From: Trebonia sp035571275 | GTDB taxonomy: Bacteria; Actinomycetota; Actinomycetes; Streptosporangiales; Streptosporangiaceae | Assembly (NCBI GenBank): GCA_035571275.1 | Contig: DATMKQ010000304.1 | Span: 1 to 35,857 of the forward strand | Direction: 5' to 3' | Length of the DNA: 35,857 bases | Program-made: the position numbers and the translations under genes | Notes under the pieces: generated by a model | The model's input: the letters and a program-made list of their open reading frames with translations, nothing else | Databases searched by the model: none | What the model was told of the DNA's origin: nothing | In this document: positions 32,590-35,857 of the stretch, in pieces | How the letters are laid out: each line of letters opens with the position of its first letter | Position numbering within the stretch: position 1 is the first letter of the stretch

Positions 32590-33263
32590 ACCTAAACGAC
32601 CTGCACAGGCGCCTGCTGCAGGACGTTTTGGTCATCGGCAACACTTTTCCGTTTGTCATCACGGGAGGGTACGCCGTTCAGGCTCATGGCCTCGTTGATC
32701 GCCTCAGCCGGGATATCGACGTTGCCACCGAAACCTCTACGTCGATGGATGGCATCGCCTCAACTCTTGTTACAGGCCTGCGTGACCGCGGCTGGCGCGT
32801 CAGGATCATCGGGATTGAGCCTCTTTCAGCCCGGTTCATGGTTACCGATCCAGAACTCGACCAGGATTGCGAAGTCGACATCCTCAAGGAAGCGTTCAAC
32901 CAACCGCCGAAAGACACTCCCTGGGGGCCTGTCCTCGCATTGGACGACGTGATCGGCACCAAGGTCCGAGCGCTCGCCAACAGGGGGTACCCACGAGACC
33001 TGATCGACATCAAAGCCGCGTCCGGGCTACGTTCACGCGCTGAGCTGGAATCGCTAGGCAGATTGCACGCCCGCGACGCGTTCAACCTTGAAGACCTCGC
33101 GGCTCGCTTGGACGCCGCCCAGTTTCTCGACGATGAAGACTTCGCAGCTTACGGCTTGACCGAAGGCGACATCGCGGGTCTGCGCCGTTGGGCACAGGAC
33201 TGGTCCGACGATATCAACCAACGCATCTACGGGATGCGGCTCGAGGAGGACAACTTGCCCTGA
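32586..33263 (+). CDS. AbiEii/AbiGii-like nucleotidyltransferase (putative toxin)
   Basis: A 225-residue nucleotidyltransferase-fold protein. GTG 32586 overlaps the preceding stop. FVITGGYAVQAHGLVDRLSRDIDVATE (24-50) holds the Gly-Gly and Asp-x-Asp (Asp43, Asp45) of the active site. The motif DCEVDILKEAF supplies the third acidic residue, and LDDVIGTKVRALANRGYPRDLIDI matches the conserved region of the AbiEii family. Members block growth on phage infection by transferring nucleotides to RNA or proteins. All three acidic residues are present, so it should be active. The preceding protein is not the standard AbiEi antitoxin. Confidence 0.85.
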   Translation: MNLNDLHRRLLQDVLVIGNTFPFVITGGYAVQAHGLVDRLSRDIDVATETSTSMDGIASTLVTGLRDRGWRVRIIGIEPLSARFMVTDPELDQDCEVDILKEAFNQPPKDTPWGPVLALDDVIGTKVRALANRGYPRDLIDIKAASGLRSRAELESLGRLHARDAFNLEDLAARLDAAQFLDDEDFAAYGLTEGDIAGLRRWAQDWSDDINQRIYGMRLEEDNLP

Positions 33264-33299
33264 TGAGCCGTCACGACCGCCGACGAACTGGAGGGGGAT

Positions 33300-33515
33300 G
33301 TGTGGGCTGATATCGCAGGGGCAGCAGCCATCACTGGCGCGCCACCGCGTACCATCACCGGGTGGCTCAACCGTCGGGGGCCCAAGCGCTGCCCCTTCCC
33401 CGAGCCGCGGAGAAGTCTCTATCGCCTGTACTGGCCCGTGTCTGTCTTGCAGTCCTGGCGCAACGATTATGCCGCGAGCGTCGGCCGCCGTGCCGGTGAG
33501 CGGGTGTCGATATGA
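33300..33515 (+). CDS. Small MerR-like HTH DNA-binding protein
   Basis: A 71-residue protein beginning with GTG 33300, seven bases after GGAGGGG. The sequence ADIAGAAAITGAPPRTITGWLNRRGP, then FPEPRRSLYRLYWPVSVLQSWR, has the layout of excisionase/MerR-type winged HTH proteins: helix-turn-helix, a 'FPxP' wing, and a Trp-Arg tail. The overlapping frame from ATG 33298 is not family-like. It could be a control protein for the neighbouring methyltransferase/restriction genes or a relic excisionase of a mobile element. No recombinase is in the window. Confidence 0.6.
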   Translation: MWADIAGAAAITGAPPRTITGWLNRRGPKRCPFPEPRRSLYRLYWPVSVLQSWRNDYAASVGRRAGERVSI

Positions 33516-33802
33516 AGGGCCCTTGCGCGGGACCGTAACCACTCTGACTTGCGCTTTCCGCTGCCAAAGGAAGGCATAGACCCGGGACTGCCCCGGGAGG
33601 ATGGCGCGCCAGCGTGGGGAACGACACGAAAACTTGTGCGTAAAGATGATGGAACTAGGAGATCCGAATCTGTAGTGTGCAAGTTCATGGGACAGCCTGT
33701 AGGAGACATTGGGATGAACCGGTCATGCAGGCTCCTTCCTGCTACTGGTGGGCCACGACCTCGATTGACGATGACCTTGCCTGGCCACTTTGGGGGGATC
33801 CC
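33516..33802. other. 287-bp gap before the methyltransferase
   Basis: No gene is well supported. There is a six-bp hairpin CCCGGG-ACTGC-CCCGGG at 33581-33597. A frame from 33549 to 33815 overlaps the methyltransferase start and shows no family features. A short frame from ATG 33714, with TAGGAGA ahead of it, could be a leader peptide. The methyltransferase frame itself stays open upstream to 33677, where ATG 33725 would add 26 residues; no conserved motif is recognised there. Confidence 0.4.
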
Positions 33803-34792
33803 ATGCATGAGCTGACCTGCCTCGAAATCTGCGCCGGAGCCGGCGGGCAGTCCCTAGGACTAGAGAATGCGGAATTCTCCCATGTCGCGGCCGTCGAGAT
33901 TGACCCGGACGCCTGTGAGACGCTACGCGTCAACCGGCCTCAGTGGAAAGTCGTCGAGATGGACGTCCACAACTTCGACGGCTACCCCCACCGCGGTGTT
34001 GACCTCTTGGCTGGTGGGGTCCCGTGCCCGCCGTTCTCGGTAGCAGGCAAGCAACTCGGTGCCGATGACGAGCGCGACCTGTTCCCGCAGGCCCTGCGAC
34101 TGGTCAGGGAATGCGAGCCGACTGCTGTAATGCTTGAGAACGTCCCCGGCCTCTCCCAGGCAAGGTTCGCCAGCTACCGCGAGCAGGTTCTCCGCGAACT
34201 GCATGACGAGTTGGGCTACAAGGCGGACTGGCAGGTGCTGAACGCTTGCGAGTTCGGCGTCCCGCAGCTACGACCGCGTTTCATCCTGGTGGCGATGAAG
34301 CCGGATGCGTACCCGCACTTTGAGTGGCCGAACGCGATCGGGACGCCCCCGACCGTAGGCGAGACCCTGCACGCCATGATGGCCGAAGACGGCTGGAAGG
34401 GCGCGGAGGCGTGGGCTAGGAAGGCTAACGGCGTCGGCCCGACGCTGGTGGGAGGATCGCGTAAGCACGGGGGCCCCGATCTTGGTCCCACCCGTGCCCG
34501 CGAAGCCTGGAGCAAGCTCAGCGTCGATGGTAGGGGACTGGCCGACGCGCCACCTCCTGCGGATGCTCCTCTCGACTACACGCCGAGGTTGACTCGCGAG
34601 ATGGCGGCCGCCGTTCAAGGTTTCCCGGCGGACTGGGAGTTCTACGGCCGCAAGACGGCAGCGTATCGGCAGATCGGCAATGCCTTCCCTCCACCCGTCG
34701 CACGGGCGGTGGGCACGAGGATCCGCATGGCGATCCAGTCCGCACGTGGCGCGAGCGGCTCTGAGCGGCAGAACCTACTGTGCGCCATTTGA
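33803..34792 (+). CDS. C5-cytosine DNA methyltransferase
   Basis: A 329-residue m5C methyltransferase that transfers methyl from S-adenosylmethionine to cytosine in a specific site. ATG 33803 is set by the family N-terminus and by GGGGGGA four bases ahead. Motif I is CLEICAGAGGQSLGLE; motif IV PCPPFS has catalytic Cys75; motif VI is ENV (112-114); motif VIII is QLRPR (155-159); motifs IX-X are EMAAAVQGFP and YRQIGNAFPPPVA. The target-recognition region is about 165-260. The neighbouring NaeI-type gene suggests a GCCGGC-like site. It is convergent with the HNH gene remnant. Confidence 0.94.
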   Translation: MHELTCLEICAGAGGQSLGLENAEFSHVAAVEIDPDACETLRVNRPQWKVVEMDVHNFDGYPHRGVDLLAGGVPCPPFSVAGKQLGADDERDLFPQALRLVRECEPTAVMLENVPGLSQARFASYREQVLRELHDELGYKADWQVLNACEFGVPQLRPRFILVAMKPDAYPHFEWPNAIGTPPTVGETLHAMMAEDGWKGAEAWARKANGVGPTLVGGSRKHGGPDLGPTRAREAWSKLSVDGRGLADAPPPADAPLDYTPRLTREMAAAVQGFPADWEFYGRKTAAYRQIGNAFPPPVARAVGTRIRMAIQSARGASGSERQNLLCAI

Positions 34793-34810
34793 ATTGGGAT
34801 TGTTTCCCAC

Positions 34811-35532
34811 CTAAGGCTTCCCAGCCTTGCGGCGCTTCGCCTCTGCTGTGATGGCCGCGTGTATGTTCTCCGGCCAGGGCGCCGACTGCACCAGCTGGTA
34901 GTAGACCCTGACTCTGGCGCCTTCCCCGTGTACCTTGCGCGACTTGTAGTCCCATCCCAGCGCCCGAAGTTCCCTAAGCCGCCTCTCGTAGTCCGTCTGG
35001 AACTCCTTGGCGCTGGCCACGATCCCGATCAGCTCACTGGGCACCCACTCGCTTTGAAGGGCCAGGAGCAGTTCGCCGATTCGGCGCTGGGGCTCCCACT
35101 CGGGAGGTACCTTCAGGTCCACCTCAAGGACCACGCCGTGCTTCACCGGTGACTTGCCGCACTGGGCACAGAAGCCAGGAGACAGCGCTTGCGCCCGGCG
35201 GCGGAGGCTCAGTACGGAGGCCTTCCCGTCGCAGGTTGATGAGGCGCCCAGCCGCGCAATGCGTATTGCTCACCGCCATCACGGACGACCGACGCGATGG
35301 CAAAGTAGTTCCTGAGGCTCCGGAGTACCCGGTCGATGGACATACCAGCCGAGGCCGCGGCGTCCAGGAAAAAGCGGATCTCGGAGGCACTTGGCGGGTT
35401 AGATTTGCGCCGGTATAGGAGCCCGTAAACCAGTCGGGCACTGCCCTCCCCTAGCAGCGCGGCAATCTGCTCGCTTTCCGGCTCCGGCAACGGCTCGTTG
35501 GACATAGCATCGGACGGTAGCCGGCCGGACAT
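34811..35532 (-). pseudogene. Degenerate HNH endonuclease gene (frameshift, HNH core lost)
   Basis: Read on the minus strand, the 5' part (ATG 35532 or 35505) encodes SEQIAALLGEGSARLVYGLL and RVLRSLRNYFAIASVVRDGG, a winged-helix-like N-terminus. That frame stops at 35209. One frame over, from about 35215, follow SPGFCAQCGKSPVKHGVVLE and VDLKVPPEW. This should be the first Cys pair and the VDHK strand of an HNH motif, but His is replaced by Leu. The rest of the HNH core, the N-L-x-x-L-C-x-x-C-N part, is missing. EPQRRIGELL, LIGIVASAKEFQTDYERRLREL and GARVRVYYQL follow, as in the C-terminal part of HNH enzymes beside C5 methyltransferases. The 111-aa frame 34811-35146 is therefore only a fragment. 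The active enzyme is lost. Confidence 0.72.
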
Positions 35533-35599
35533 ACCAGTCCCAAGCGTCCGTGGCCCTGTAGGAAGGCAGTCTCCCACCAAGGATGAGTAAGGCTTCCCC

Positions 35600-35857
35600 G
35601 TGATCAACGAGCCGCTGTTTCCTGTCCCGTCCGACGATCCCGACACGGAAAGGGACGCGGTTGAGGGGGAACTGTACCGGCTCGACCCGACGGGCGACCG
35701 AGTAGCGATGGTGCTCCGCGACACGCTCGACCAACTGTATGACGGGCAGCGCACCGGCCGGTGGAAGTACGACCAGTTGCACAAGACTGAGAAGACCTAC
35801 ATGGGCACCCTCGTTGAGATCAACCTGCACCGGCAGTTCGGCTTCGGCGACGGCGAC
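35600..35857 (+). CDS. NaeI-family type IIE restriction endonuclease, N-terminal part (runs off right edge)
   Basis: The first 86 codons of a gene open to the window edge. GTG 35600 has AAGG seven bases upstream. The sequence LRDTLDQLYDGQRTGRWKYD and KTEKTYMGTLVEINLHRQFG closely matches the N-terminal part of R.NaeI, as recalled. The leucine of DQL (Leu46 here), equivalent to NaeI Leu43, is present; that residue separates restriction from topoisomerase behaviour in NaeI mutants. The Glu in LVEINLH (Glu73) fits the NaeI active-site Glu70. The Asp-Asp-Lys catalytic residues lie beyond the edge. NaeI cleaves GCCGGC after binding two sites. It diverges from the HNH remnant and is the probable partner of the C5 methyltransferase. 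Confidence 0.85.
   Translation, partial: MINEPLFPVPSDDPDTERDAVEGELYRLDPTGDRVAMVLRDTLDQLYDGQRTGRWKYDQLHKTEKTYMGTLVEINLHRQFGFGDGD

Noticed and set aside
33601..33675. 24-aa frame starting at ATG 33601
   Set aside because: The GGGAGG sequence abuts the ATG with no spacer and there is no recognisable protein pattern.
34795..34809. Possible bidirectional terminator TGGGA-TTGTT-TCCCA between methyltransferase and HNH remnant
   Set aside because: Only five base pairs and no long T-run, so too weak to call, although the position is right.

Overview
The window is very GC-rich, uses many GTG starts and has strongly GC-biased third codon positions. Its gene set (AccD with the small epsilon subunit AccE, an MmyB-type regulator, a large ATPase-LuxR regulator, split PurK/PurE, bPH2 protein next to BirA) points to a chromosome of an actinomycete (Actinomycetota). 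The genus cannot be fixed from sequence alone. Several genes appear leaderless (a -10 hexamer 6-7 nt before the start codon), which is common in this phylum.

Layout, left to right. (1) 1-1541: the 5' end of a secreted GH30 glycosidase, divergent from a LacI-type regulator. (2) 1561-6227, minus strand: purK, a RodZ-like membrane HTH protein, purE and an acyl-CoA dehydrogenase. (3) 6405-8682, plus strand: an NCS1 nucleobase/cytosine-type permease and a GtrA-like membrane protein. (4) 8704-12802, minus strand: a bacterial PH-domain protein, methylglutaconyl-CoA-hydratase-like and HMG-CoA-lyase-like enzymes (the end of leucine catabolism), then a two-component system. (5) 12803-13050: a regulatory-looking gap with a 21-bp perfect inverted repeat and two DnaA-box-like sequences, ahead of a DUF559/AbiEi-like protein. 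(6) 13989-16911, minus strand: a tightly coupled DHA2 exporter, AlaX and BirA run, divergent from an MmyB regulator (17014). (7) 17972-21755, plus strand: a LuxR-type giant regulator, a 63-aa conserved-looking small protein and a short-chain dehydrogenase whose C-terminus is broken by a frameshift. (8) ppc and accD diverge from a 48-bp gap. accD is followed by a NYN-domain protein and then accE, so a putative PIN-like nuclease lies between two carboxylase subunits. (9) 27714-32177, plus strand: APC permease, GSA-type aminotransferase, cupin and ketopantoate-reductase-like protein, perhaps an amino-acid or amine utilisation module. (10) 32233-35857: a defence-type island with an AbiEii-like nucleotidyltransferase and its coupled small partner, a small MerR-like HTH protein, a C5-cytosine methyltransferase, a degenerate HNH endonuclease gene and the start of a NaeI-family restriction enzyme that runs off the window.

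Central metabolism forms the backbone: BirA biotinylates the carboxylase complex that AccD/AccE belong to, Ppc supplies oxaloacetate, and the leucine-degradation enzymes yield acetyl-CoA and acetoacetate. Accessory material is concentrated at about 12.8-14.0 kb and from 32.2 kb to the right edge. The restriction-modification island is the most notable element. The HTH protein with acidic heptad repeats in the pur cluster, the long palindrome with DnaA boxes, and the NYN gene inside the acc locus are the other unusual features.
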